This document shows positions 28,537 to 37,021 of a DNA stretch of 62,153 nucleotides, in pieces. The notes below the pieces were generated by a model that was given only the letters and a program-made list of their open reading frames with translations, did no database searches and was not told the origin of the DNA. Each line of letters opens with the position of its first letter. Within the stretch, counting starts at the first letter, position 1. The stretch is from Nocardia anocheti (GTDB lineage Bacteria > Actinomycetota > Actinomycetes > Mycobacteriales > Mycobacteriaceae): positions 1 to 62,153 of the forward strand of contig NZ_JAQQFV010000014.1 of NCBI RefSeq assembly GCF_029675105.1. Direction: 5' to 3'. The position numbers and the translations under genes were made by a program.

Positions 28537-29265
28537 CTAGTTCGGGCGGCCGACCTCGTAGGTACCGTCGTCCTTGGTGATCTTCACGGTGACCTGCTTG
28601 GCCTCACCGCTGACCTTCAGGTCGCAGGTGAAGGTCGCGTCGACCTCGACGGCCTGACCCGACGGGCACGACACATCGGAGACGTCGGCGATGCCGTAGG
28701 AATCCTTGAGCACGCGCGCGACACCGTCCTGCACGGCCGCGTTGTCGAGCTCGTCGGAGGACAGCAGCACCAGCAGCAGCCCGATCACGGCGGCGACCAC
28801 GAGCACACCGGCCACGATCAGCCCGATCAGCAGGCCCTTGCTCTTGCCACCGGACGGCGGCGGCTGCTGGCCCCACTGCTGCTGCGGCGCGCCCTGCTGA
28901 CCCCACTGCTGTTGGGGCTGCTGCCCCCACTGCTGCTGGGCGTTGGCGGCCTGGGAGTTCCAGTCCTGCGGCGGCGGCTGGGTCTGCCCCCACTGCTGCT
29001 GCGGGCCGGTCGGCTGCTGCGGTTGCTGCGGCTGTCCCCACTGCTGCTGCGGCGCGGGCTGCTGCGGCTGACCCCACTGCTGCTGGGGCTGCTGTGCGTT
29101 CGGGTCACCCCAGTGCTGGGTGGGCTGCGCCTGCTGCGGCGGCTGGGCCGCACCACCCCAGTGCTGCGTGGGACCGGCGCCACCGGCCCCCTGCTGACCC
29201 CCCCAGTGCTGGGTGGGATCGTTGCTTCCCTCCCCTGGGCCGTTCGGTCCGTACGGGCCGCTCAT
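28537..29265 (-). CDS. Membrane protein with Trp/Gln/Pro repeats and C-terminal DUF4333-like domain
   Basis: This 242-residue protein has a cytoplasmic N-terminal half (1-150) made of irregular QHWG and QQQWGQ units rich in Gln, Pro and Trp. A single membrane helix follows (LIGLIVAGVLVVAAVIGLLLV, about 163-183). The outer domain has two cysteines (VSCPSGQ and FTCDLKV) and resembles DUF4333. The mycobacterial positional match Rv2091c is similarly proline-rich. ATG 29265 has GGAGG upstream; another ATG in frame at 29295 lacks one. Function is unknown; the tail may be disordered and self-associating. Confidence 0.85.
   Translation of the reverse strand: MSGPYGPNGPGEGSNDPTQHWGGQQGAGGAGPTQHWGGAAQPPQQAQPTQHWGDPNAQQPQQQWGQPQQPAPQQQWGQPQQPQQPTGPQQQWGQTQPPPQDWNSQAANAQQQWGQQPQQQWGQQGAPQQQWGQQPPPSGGKSKGLLIGLIVAGVLVVAAVIGLLLVLLSSDELDNAAVQDGVARVLKDSYGIADVSDVSCPSGQAVEVDATFTCDLKVSGEAKQVTVKITKDDGTYEVGRPN
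28865..29215 (-). repeat. Degenerate repeats coding for QHWG/QQQWGQ units
   Basis: Over about 350 bp the DNA repeats variants of CAGCAGCAGTGGGG at irregular spacing, all in frame within the membrane protein gene. About ten units are visible. The spacing and divergence show a protein repeat, not a CRISPR. Confidence 0.85.
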
Positions 29266-29384
29266 CCACTCGCCTCCACTCGCATCGTTGTACATACGGT
29301 AGCCCCCCGCGCCAGGCCAGCCGCATTCGCACGACTCCGCCATCACGGTCGGTACGCCAGGAAATCAAATCACAGCCGCCCGGA

Positions 29385-32081
29385 TCACGCGGCGTCCACC
29401 GCGACGACACCCCGCCGGACCGCGCGCACGGCCTTGGCCGCGGTGGCCGCGATCTCCGGGTCGTCGGCGGTGTTGTGGATCTGGTCGAGCAGGTCGATCA
29501 CCTGCCTGCACCAGCGCACGAAATCGCCCGCCGAGAGCGGATTGCCCTGGTCGCCGCTGGCCAGCAACGCCTCGGCCAATGCGTCCCCGCGCGCCCACTT
29601 GTAGACCCCGGTCACGAAGCCCAGATCGGGCTCGCGGGTCGGCGGCAGCTTGTGCCTGGCCTCGTCGGAACGCAGCTGCGTCCACACCGCGATGGTGGCA
29701 CCGACCGCGCGCCGGATCGGCTCGGTGGGACCGGCGGCGGTCAGGTAGCCGTTCTCCGAACGGGACTCGTAGACCAGCGCCGACACCACCGCCGCCAGTT
29801 CGGCCGGACCGAGCCCACGCCACAGCCCCTGGCGCAGGCTCTCGGCGACCACGAGATCGCTCTCGGCGTAGATCCGCGCCAGGCGCCTGCCCTCGGTGGT
29901 GACCTCGCCGTGCGCGACGAAACCGCGCTCCTCGAGCAGCCCGACGATCCGGTCGAAGGTGCGCGCGAGCGAATTCGTCGTCGCGGCAACCTTCTGGCGC
30001 ATCGTCTCGGTCTCCCTGGCCAGCCTGCTGTAGCGCTCCCCGATCCGGCTGAGCTGCTCGCGGTCGGGCCTGCTGTGCGCGGGATGCGAGCGCAGACTGC
30101 GCCGCAGCGTCGACAGCTCGCGGTCCTCGCCGCCGCGGGTGTGGTCGTTGCGCCTGCGCCTGCCCGGCGCGGAGATGCCGGTACCACGCAGCGCCGAGGC
30201 CAGATCGCGGCGGATGCGCGCGGTGCGGTGGTCGACCCGGCGCGGCAGACGCATGTGCCCGAGCGCCTCGGCCGGGACGGGGAAGTCGGCGGCCGAGACC
30301 CGACCGGCCCAGTGGTCCTCGGTGAGCACCAGCGGACGCGGGTCGCCGGGGGTCTGATCCGGTTCCAGGATCACCGCCAGCCCGGCCCGCTTACCCGACG
30401 GGATGGCCACCACGTCACCGCGGCGCAGCTCGATGAGCGCCTTGACCGCGGCGCCGCGCCGATCGGCTCGACCCTGCTGCTGGATCTCGCGTTCCCGCTG
30501 CTTGATGCGCTCGCGCAGCGACAGGTACTCCATGAACCCGCCGTCGACGCCGCCGAGCTGGCTCTCCAGCTTGCGCATCGCGCCCTGGTTGCGCTCGATG
30601 CCACGGACCAGCCCGACGACGGAACGGTCGGCCTGGAACTGGGCGAAGGACCGCTCCAGCAGGGCGCGGGCCTCCTGGGCGCCCATCCGGTCGATCAGGT
30701 TGATCGACATGTTGTAGCCGGGCCGGAAGGAACTGCGCAGCGGGTAGGTGCGGGTGGAGGCCAGACCGGCGACGGCGCTGGTGTCGACCTCGGGCTGCCA
30801 CAGCACCACCGCGTGGCCCTCGACGTCGATGCCGCGCCGCCCCGCGCGGCCGGTGAGCTGGGTGTACTCGCCCGGGGTGAGTTCGGCGTGCGACTCACCG
30901 TTGAACTTGACCAGCCGCTCGAGCACGACGGTGCGCGCGGGCATGTTGATGCCCAGCGCCAGAGTCTCGGTGGCGAAGACCGCGCGCACCAGGCCCTGGA
31001 CGAACAGTTCCTCGACGGTGTGCCGGAAGGCGGGCAGCATCCCGGCGTGGTGGGCGGCCAGGCCGCGGTGCAGCGCCTCGCGCCACTCCCAGTAGCCGAG
31101 CACCTCGAGGTCGCCCTTGGGCAGGTCGCCAGTGTGCTTCTCGATGATCTCGTCGACCCGCTCGGCGTCACCGGGCCTGCTCAGATCCAGGCGCGCGCGC
31201 AGGCACTGGGCCAGCGCGCCGTCGCAGCCCGCGCGGCTGAAGATGAAGGTGATGGCGGGCAGCAGCCCTTCCTCGTCGAGCCGGGCCAGCACCTCCGGGC
31301 GCGGCAGCGGCCGGAAATTGCCCCGGCCGCCGCGACCGCGCGGGCCACCGTAGCCCTGCATCCGGTCGGCGGCCTCGCGCTGGCGGATGAACCGCACGAG
31401 GTCCTCGTCGACGAGCACCTTCTGGTCGCTGGACTTGGTGTCGAACAGGTCGAACATCCGGCGCCCGACCATGACGTGCTGCCACAGCGGCACCGGCCTG
31501 GTCTCGTCGACCACCACGGCGGTGTCACCGCGCACGGTCTCCATCCAGGCGCCGAACTCCTCGGCGTTGGACACCGTCGCCGACAGGCTCACCAGCCGCA
31601 CGTCCGGGGGCAGGTGCAGGATCACTTCCTCCCACACCGCGCCGCGGAACCGGTCGGCCAGGTAGTGCACCTCGTCCATCACCACATAGGACAGGCCGTG
31701 CAGCGAGTCCGAGGACGCGTAGAGCATGTTGCGCAGCACCTCGGTGGTCATCACGACCACGGGGGCGTCGGGGTTGATCGACTGGTCGCCGGTGAGCAGG
31801 CCGACACTGTCGCGGCCGTGCCGGGCGGTCAGGTCGGCGAACTTCTGGTTCGACAGGGCCTTGATGGGCGTGGTGTAGAAGCATTTGCCGCCGGTGGCCA
31901 GCGCCATGTGCACCGCGAACTCACCGACGATGGTCTTGCCCGCACCGGTCGGGGCGCAGACGAGCACACTGTGCCCGTCTTCCAGCGCCGCGCACGCGGT
32001 CCGCTGGAACGGGTCCAGTTCGAAGGAGATTTCGCTGGCGAACTGCGCCAACTCGTTGGCCCGCGCGGGAGAATCGGTCAC
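29385..32081 (-). CDS. helY: Ski2/Mtr4-like RNA helicase HelY
   Basis: This 898-residue superfamily-2 helicase has Walker A APTGAGKT, the DEVH box in VVMDEVHYLADRFRG, motif III VSLSATVSN, and motif VI QLTGRAGRRGID. A C-terminal arch/DSHCT-like region contains WARGDALAEALLAS and RWCRQVIDLLDQI. It is probably an ATP-dependent RNA helicase in RNA processing or decay. GTG 32081 starts 3 bp after the tatC stop, indicating co-transcription. Length and place match Rv2092c. Confidence 0.95.
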   Translation of the reverse strand: MTDSPARANELAQFASEISFELDPFQRTACAALEDGHSVLVCAPTGAGKTIVGEFAVHMALATGGKCFYTTPIKALSNQKFADLTARHGRDSVGLLTGDQSINPDAPVVVMTTEVLRNMLYASSDSLHGLSYVVMDEVHYLADRFRGAVWEEVILHLPPDVRLVSLSATVSNAEEFGAWMETVRGDTAVVVDETRPVPLWQHVMVGRRMFDLFDTKSSDQKVLVDEDLVRFIRQREAADRMQGYGGPRGRGGRGNFRPLPRPEVLARLDEEGLLPAITFIFSRAGCDGALAQCLRARLDLSRPGDAERVDEIIEKHTGDLPKGDLEVLGYWEWREALHRGLAAHHAGMLPAFRHTVEELFVQGLVRAVFATETLALGINMPARTVVLERLVKFNGESHAELTPGEYTQLTGRAGRRGIDVEGHAVVLWQPEVDTSAVAGLASTRTYPLRSSFRPGYNMSINLIDRMGAQEARALLERSFAQFQADRSVVGLVRGIERNQGAMRKLESQLGGVDGGFMEYLSLRERIKQREREIQQQGRADRRGAAVKALIELRRGDVVAIPSGKRAGLAVILEPDQTPGDPRPLVLTEDHWAGRVSAADFPVPAEALGHMRLPRRVDHRTARIRRDLASALRGTGISAPGRRRRNDHTRGGEDRELSTLRRSLRSHPAHSRPDREQLSRIGERYSRLARETETMRQKVAATTNSLARTFDRIVGLLEERGFVAHGEVTTEGRRLARIYAESDLVVAESLRQGLWRGLGPAELAAVVSALVYESRSENGYLTAAGPTEPIRRAVGATIAVWTQLRSDEARHKLPPTREPDLGFVTGVYKWARGDALAEALLASGDQGNPLSAGDFVRWCRQVIDLLDQIHNTADDPEIAATAAKAVRAVRRGVVAVDAA

Positions 32082-32084
32082 CCG

Positions 32085-33038
32085 TCAGAGCGTATCGGAG
32101 TAGTCCGACACCGGGCGCGGGGTTTTCGTCGGGTCGTCCACCGACTGGGCGGGCGCCACCGGGTCGGGGGTGCCCAGCGGGGAGGCTTCCTCGTCGGAGA
32201 GGGTGCCCCACTCCTCGCTGCCCGCGCGGCGAGCCCGGCGGGCGTCGTTGATCCGGGCGAACTGCACCGCGAACTCGAACAGGACCGTCAGCGCGACGGC
32301 CAGCGCCAGCATCGAGAACGGGTCCTGCGGGGTGACGATGGCCGCGAAGACGAACAGGCCGAAGATGATGCCGCGCCGCCACGCCTTGAGCTTGGTGTAG
32401 GGCAGCACACCGACGAGGTTGAGCCCGATGATCACCAGCGGTGTCTCGAAGCTCACGCCGAAGATGATCAGCAGCTGGATGATCAGCCCGAAGTACTCGC
32501 TACCGCTGAGCGCGGTGATCTGGACGTTGTCACCGATGGTGAGCAGGAACGCCAACGCGTGCGAGACCACCAGGTAGGCCAGCACCGCGCCCGCCGCGAA
32601 CAACACCGTGCCCGACACCACGAAGCCCACCGCGTACCGGCGCTCCTTGGCGTACAGGCCCGGGGTGATGAACGCCCACAGCTGATACAGCCAGAACGGC
32701 GCCGCCAGCACCACACCGGCGGTGAAACCGACCTTCAAGCGCAGCATGAACTGTTCGAACGGCGCGGTGGCCAGCAGGCGGCAGGCGCCGTCGGGGCTCA
32801 GGCTCGCGCGGGCCGATTCCGGCAGCGCGCAGTAGGGGCCGCGCAGGATCTCGCCCAGGCTCTCGATACCGAGGAAGGAGTGCGCGTACCAGAAGAAGCC
32901 GATGAGGGTGGTGACCGCGATGGCGGCCAGGGCCAGCAACAGCCGGGTGCGCAATTCCTGCAGGTGCTCGACCAACGACATGGTGCCGTCGGGATTCGTC
33001 CTGCGCTTGCTGCGCCGGGGATCGAACGGAATGCGCAT
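32085..33038 (-). CDS. tatC: Twin-arginine translocase subunit TatC
   Basis: This 317-residue protein has six membrane helices and the substrate-binding N-terminal motif MSLVEHLQELRTRLLLAL, FEQFMLRLKVGFTAG, WAFITPGLYAKERR, and FGVSFETPLVI with the conserved Glu. It recognises twin-Arg signal peptides for export of folded proteins. A charged tail of about 60 residues follows the last helix. It lies between tatA and helY on one transcript; tatB is not in the window. Confidence 0.97.
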   Translation of the reverse strand: MRIPFDPRRSKRRTNPDGTMSLVEHLQELRTRLLLALAAIAVTTLIGFFWYAHSFLGIESLGEILRGPYCALPESARASLSPDGACRLLATAPFEQFMLRLKVGFTAGVVLAAPFWLYQLWAFITPGLYAKERRYAVGFVVSGTVLFAAGAVLAYLVVSHALAFLLTIGDNVQITALSGSEYFGLIIQLLIIFGVSFETPLVIIGLNLVGVLPYTKLKAWRRGIIFGLFVFAAIVTPQDPFSMLALAVALTVLFEFAVQFARINDARRARRAGSEEWGTLSDEEASPLGTPDPVAPAQSVDDPTKTPRPVSDYSDTL

Positions 33039-33136
33039 GGTGGGTGGTGGCCTCTAACCCTCGACGTCGGCGGATGCTCGCGAAACAGCACTCGACCCCG
33101 GAGCGGTCGGTGGCCACCCCGGGGAGAACGCCGAGG

Positions 33137-33400
33137 TCAGAGCGTCTTGTGGCTCTGCTGCTGGTCGGCGATCGGTGCCTGCGCCTGCGGTGCGGACGCG
33201 GGCAGCTGCTGCGGCGCGGCCGGGGTGGCGGCCTGCGGCGCCGGGGTGGTCGACTCCGACTGCATCTGCCCGACCTCGCTCTTGAAGATGCGCAGCGAGC
33301 GGCCGAGTCCACGCGCCGCGTCCGGAAGCCGCTTCGCGCCGAAGAGCAGGACGAACAGCAACGCGATGATCAGCAGGTGCGTCCAGCTGAACGTGCCCAT
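33137..33400 (-). CDS. tatA: Twin-arginine translocase subunit TatA
   Basis: This 87-residue protein has a membrane helix (WTHLLIIALLFVLLFG), the hinge FGAKRLPDAARGLG, and an amphipathic helix ending in FKSEVGQMQ. The tail is Ala/Pro/Gln-rich. TatA forms the export pore with TatC. ATG 33400 has GGAGG upstream. 37 bp separate it from the reductase-like gene before it. Confidence 0.97.
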   Translation of the reverse strand: MGTFSWTHLLIIALLFVLLFGAKRLPDAARGLGRSLRIFKSEVGQMQSESTTPAPQAATPAAPQQLPASAPQAQAPIADQQQSHKTL

Positions 33401-33437
33401 TATCAGTTACCTCCAAAGACTGTGGTGAGTACCGATG

Positions 33438-34520
33438 CTACCCGGATCGCCACCGGCGCGGACGCGTGGCCGCAGCGGTGTTCGCCACGCGTTCAACCGC
33501 GAGCGGTGCGACGGCCGTGGTCAGCTCGGCCAGCAGACGGCTGCCACCGAAGCGGCCGGGGTCACCGGATTCGGCCACCCGGATCAGTTCGACGAGCCGC
33601 CGGTTGACCGGGGTCGGCCTGCCGACCATCTCGCCGAGCCGCACGATTTCCCCGCACAACCACGCGATTTCGGTGCGCCTGCCCAGGGCGAGATCGTCGG
33701 CCATCGACGAGCGCGCGAGCGGGTCGATGGCCAGCACCCGACCGAAGACCCGGCGGAAGATCGGGTCGGGCACCCGCAGCAGCCGCACCATCAGTTCGGG
33801 CGGCACGGGGGTCAGCCGGGCGGGCCGAATTCGCGCAGTGTTCATCACCGCGAGCGCTTCGGACTGGGCCAGCGCGAGGCAGCGCCGGTAGTCGCGCTCG
33901 CTCAGTTCCTCGCGCAACGGCTTGCCCGACAGCGCGTTGATCGGGTTGTTGAGATTGAGCAGCAGCTTGGCCCACTGCACCGGGCGCAGGTCGCGGTAGC
34001 GGCGTAGCGGCACGCCCGCGGCACGGAACTGGTCGGCGAACCGGTCGACCACCGGGTCGTCCTGGATGGCCACGATGCCGTCGCTGGCCCGATGGAACCG
34101 ACCCTGGCCGCGGTGGACGACATTGAACATGACCATGCCCGCCATCACCAGGCTGGTGGGCAGGATCTCGCGGATGAGGGTGTCGTTGCCGATGCCGTTC
34201 TGCAGGCTCACCACCGGCGTACCGGGACGCAGCCGCCCGGCGACCGAGCGCACCGCCGCCGCGGTGGCGGCCGATTTCACGGTGACCAGCACCAGGTCGG
34301 CCTTCTCCGGTTCGTCGGGGGCCAGGGCCAGCCCGAAGCGGTCCGGGGCGACCTCGGTCTCGCCGCCGTCGAGGTCGGTCAGGCGCAGCCCGTGCTCGGC
34401 GATGTCGTCGAGCACCCGCTGACGGCCGACGAAGATCACTTCCATGCCCGCGGCGGCCAGATGACCGCCGAGGTAGACCCCGACGCTGCCCGCGCCGAGG
34501 ACGAGTACACGCTGGTTCAC
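33438..34520 (-). CDS. 2-dehydropantoate 2-reductase-like (ApbA/PanE) protein
   Basis: This 360-residue protein has the NADPH motif VLVLGAGSVGVYLGGHLAAAG, VTVKSAATAAAVR, VSLQNGIGNDTLI, WAKLLLNLNNPINALSGKPL (Lys and Asn typical of the active site) and a C-terminal helical domain with SSMADDLALGRRTEIAWLCG. This fits ketopantoate reductase, which supplies pantothenate synthesis, but paralogues of unknown substrate are common. GTG 34520 overlaps the pafC stop as GTGA. It is an extra gene relative to the mycobacterial pafC-tatA order. Confidence 0.87.
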   Translation of the reverse strand: MNQRVLVLGAGSVGVYLGGHLAAAGMEVIFVGRQRVLDDIAEHGLRLTDLDGGETEVAPDRFGLALAPDEPEKADLVLVTVKSAATAAAVRSVAGRLRPGTPVVSLQNGIGNDTLIREILPTSLVMAGMVMFNVVHRGQGRFHRASDGIVAIQDDPVVDRFADQFRAAGVPLRRYRDLRPVQWAKLLLNLNNPINALSGKPLREELSERDYRRCLALAQSEALAVMNTARIRPARLTPVPPELMVRLLRVPDPIFRRVFGRVLAIDPLARSSMADDLALGRRTEIAWLCGEIVRLGEMVGRPTPVNRRLVELIRVAESGDPGRFGGSRLLAELTTAVAPLAVERVANTAAATRPRRWRSG

Positions 34521-35500
34521 GCCGGTTCGTTCTCCCCGGACAAGCCCGCGGCCGCGTAGGCGGCCAAGGCCGCGTCGGCGCGGTCGCGCACCGCCGCGAC
34601 CAGCTCCGGGGGACCGAGCACCCGCACCCCGGTCCCGAAGCCCAGGAGTAATCGCGCCATCCAGTCGGGCGAGGCGAAGCGCATGCCCGCCTCGATGCTG
34701 CCGTCGGGACGCGACTCGATGCGGTGCATCGGGTACTGGTCGAGCACCCAGGCGTAGTCGGCGCGGATGCGCAGGCGGGCCAGCGGCACGTCGGGGTCGT
34801 CCTGGAACAGGTCCAGGGCGGCCGCGTCGGCGGCGGCGTGGCTGGGCGGACGGGCGGGTTCGTCGAGTTCGGTGGCGTCCTCGATACGGTCGAAGCGGAA
34901 CAGCCGCACGCCCTCGGCCTGACGACACCAGGCCTGCAGGTAGCTGTTGTTGTCGACGAGCACCACCCGGATCGGGTCGACGATGCGCTCGGAGACCTCG
35001 TCGCGGCTGGCCGAGTAGTAGACCAGCCGCAGCGCGTGCGCGTCGGCCAGTGCCGCCCGGACGGTCGCCACGACGGGCTCCTCGATCGGGGCGGCGGCCG
35101 GTTTGCCCGCCACCGCGGCGTCGCCGCTGGCGATGGCCGATTCGATCTTGGCGATGGCGGCGTGCGCGGCGGTCGGGTCGACCATGCCGGGCATCTCCAC
35201 GATCGAGCGCAGCGCCACCAGCAGCGCGGTGGCCTCGGTGGAGGTGAGCCGCAGCGGGCGTTCGATGCCCGCGGAGAAGGTGACCTCGATGCTCTCCTCG
35301 GAGAACGACAGGTCGATCAGGTCGCCGGGACCGTAGCCGGGCAGCCCGCACATCCACAGCTGGTTGAGGTCGCTCATCAGCTGTTTGGTGGTCACGCCGA
35401 GTTCGGCGGCCGCCTCGGCCGCGCTGATGCCCGGGTGCGCGAGCAGGTACGGCACCATGTTCAGCAGGCGTGAAAGGCGTAGGGACAGGCGCGAACTCAC
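34517..35500 (-). CDS. pafC: WYL-domain transcriptional regulator PafC
   Basis: This 327-residue protein has an N-terminal winged helix (LNMVPYLLAHPGISAAEAAA, GVTTKQLMSDLNQLWMCGLPG in parts), a WYL domain at about 150-225 (LRLVYYSASRDEVSERIVDP) and a WCX C-terminal extension. With PafB it forms the activator of the RecA/LexA-independent DNA-damage response in mycobacteria, thought to sense single-stranded DNA. GTG 35500 overlaps the pafB stop by 4 bp. Despite the name it is not needed for pupylation. Confidence 0.95.
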   Translation of the reverse strand: MSSRLSLRLSRLLNMVPYLLAHPGISAAEAAAELGVTTKQLMSDLNQLWMCGLPGYGPGDLIDLSFSEESIEVTFSAGIERPLRLTSTEATALLVALRSIVEMPGMVDPTAAHAAIAKIESAIASGDAAVAGKPAAAPIEEPVVATVRAALADAHALRLVYYSASRDEVSERIVDPIRVVLVDNNSYLQAWCRQAEGVRLFRFDRIEDATELDEPARPPSHAAADAAALDLFQDDPDVPLARLRIRADYAWVLDQYPMHRIESRPDGSIEAGMRFASPDWMARLLLGFGTGVRVLGPPELVAAVRDRADAALAAYAAAGLSGENEPA

Positions 35501-36492
35501 GACGTCACCTCCGTGTGGTCGAGTACCGACCGTAGCCGGTCCATCACGTCGGCGCGCAGTTCCGGTGGTTCCAGGACCAGAACATCGGGGCCCAGGCCGG
35601 TGATCAGCCGGGCCACCCAGTCGCGGGAGCGCACCGGGACCTCGACCACCGTGCCGGAGCGGCCACCCAGATCGCGGGACTCGCGTTCGGTGCCGATGCG
35701 GCGCAGTTCCCGGCCGCGCCCCTTGGCGACCCACACCGTCGCCGTGCCGGTGACGGGCGCGTCCCCGGTGACCCGGTCGACGATCGCGCGCAGATCGGTG
35801 TGCTCGGGCTTGCGCACCACATTGTCCGGACCGTAGGGCGTCACCTCGCCGCCGATGCGCGAGAGCCGGAAGGTGCGCACCGCGTCGCGTTCGCGGTCGT
35901 GGCCGACCAGATACCAGCGCCCGTGCCGGGTCACCACGCCCCACGGCTCGACATCGCGGGTGACGAACGGATCGGTGATGGCGCTGTGATGGCCGAAGCG
36001 CACGGCCCGCCCGGCGTCGATCGCGGCGAGCAGCGCCCGCAGCACCGGCTCGGAGCCCCGGGTGCGCGCGGGCACGGCGGGCACCGAGACGCCGACATTG
36101 TCGGTCTCCACGGTGACACCGGCCGCGCGCAGCTTGAGCAGCGCGCCCTCGGCCGCGCCCGCGAGCTCGGGTGAGGCCCACATCTGCACGGCGACCGCGA
36201 CGGCAGCGGCTTCCTCGCTGGACAGGTCGATGTCGGGCAGCTCGTAGGCGTCCCGGTTGATCCGGTACCCCTCGAGCGTCGAGAACCGCCCGACCGGGCC
36301 GACTTCGAGCGGAATGCCCAGGTCGCGCAGTTCGTTCTTGTCGCGCTCGAACATCCGGCTGAACGCCTCGTCGGTCGCGGAGTCCTCGTAACCGGCCACG
36401 CTGGCGCGAATACGCTCCGCGCTGAGGAACTGCCGGGTCGACAGCAGCGCGATGACCAGATTCATCAGCCGCTCGACCTTGGATATCGCCAC
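35497..36492 (-). CDS. pafB: WYL-domain transcriptional regulator PafB
   Basis: This 331-residue partner of PafC has a winged helix (VERLMNLVIALLSTRQFLSA, FERDKNELRDLGIPL), a WYL core (AVRFGHHSAITDPFVTRDVEPWGVV in parts, GRWYLVGHDRERDAVRTFRL) and a WCX domain. GTG 36492 (VAISKVERLM) has no ribosome site; a TACCCT box lies 7 nt upstream. It heads the run pafB-pafC-reductase-tatA-tatC-helY. No PafBC target motif is visible before its own -10. Confidence 0.95.
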   Translation of the reverse strand: MAISKVERLMNLVIALLSTRQFLSAERIRASVAGYEDSATDEAFSRMFERDKNELRDLGIPLEVGPVGRFSTLEGYRINRDAYELPDIDLSSEEAAAVAVAVQMWASPELAGAAEGALLKLRAAGVTVETDNVGVSVPAVPARTRGSEPVLRALLAAIDAGRAVRFGHHSAITDPFVTRDVEPWGVVTRHGRWYLVGHDRERDAVRTFRLSRIGGEVTPYGPDNVVRKPEHTDLRAIVDRVTGDAPVTGTATVWVAKGRGRELRRIGTERESRDLGGRSGTVVEVPVRSRDWVARLITGLGPDVLVLEPPELRADVMDRLRSVLDHTEVTS

Positions 36493-36499
36493 GCGATAG

Positions 36500-36505
36500 A
36501 GGGTA
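36500..36505 (-). promoter_or_regulatory. -10 box TACCCT of pafB
   Basis: TACCCT on the minus strand ends 7 nt before GTG 36492. It is independent of the beta-oxidation operon, which ends 61 bp upstream. Confidence 0.55.
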
Positions 36506-36565
36506 ATGGTCGTGCCCGGGTGGCGGCGCGTCGGCGCACAGTTGTGCACCGACGCCGCCGCCGGG

Positions 36566-37021
36566 TCAGCGCAGAAAGCGGGCGATGGCGTCGGCCACGC
36601 AGGCGGGCCGCTCGGCACCCTCGAGTTCGACGGTGACCCGCCGATGCGCCTGTACGCCGCCGGGCACGTCGGTGACCTCGGTCAGCGTCAGCCGTCCCCG
36701 GATCCGCGAGCCCACCGGCACCGGGGTGAGGAACCGCACCCGGTCCAGGCCGTAGTTGATCGCCGCGCTCGCCGCGCTGACGGTCATGATCTGCTGGGTG
36801 ATCGGCACGATCAGCGACAGCGTGAGGAAGCCGTGCGCGATGGTGGTGCCGTAGGGGCCCGCCGCGGCGCGCTCGGCGTCGATGTGGATCCACTGGTGGT
36901 CACCGGTGGCCTCGGCGAACCGGTCGATGCGCTCCTGGTCGATCGTGATCCACTCCGAGGGCCCGAGCTCGGTCCCCGCGGCCGCGCGCAGGGCGTCGAA
37001 ATCGGCGAAATCCGTGGTCAT
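36566..37021 (-). CDS. MaoC-like dehydratase (enoyl-CoA hydratase 2 type)
   Basis: This 151-residue hot-dog protein has the hydratase 2 signature FAEATGDHQWIHIDAERAAA (catalytic Asp/His) followed by GTTIAHGFLTLSLI. It should hydrate a 2-enoyl-CoA in the operon's beta-oxidation spiral. ATG 37021 overlaps the stop of the acyl-CoA ligase gene by 4 bp. It is the last gene of the six-gene operon. Confidence 0.93.
   Translation of the reverse strand: MTTDFADFDALRAAAGTELGPSEWITIDQERIDRFAEATGDHQWIHIDAERAAAGPYGTTIAHGFLTLSLIVPITQQIMTVSAASAAINYGLDRVRFLTPVPVGSRIRGRLTLTEVTDVPGGVQAHRRVTVELEGAERPACVADAIARFLR

Noticed and set aside
28865..29215. CRISPR-like regular repeats
   Set aside because: Units are in frame, degenerate and irregularly spaced, coding for QQQWGQ-type residues; there are no unique spacers or cas genes.
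29094..33428. Plus-strand open frame of about 1444 codons opposite helY, tatC and tatA
   Set aside because: It spans several real genes and their junctions on the other strand and has shadow-type composition with no domain.
36493..36530. PafBC target motif before pafB (autoregulation)
   Set aside because: The 9 bases at the N8 position before TACCCT do not resemble TTGTCRGTG; the same negative result holds for pafA and dop.
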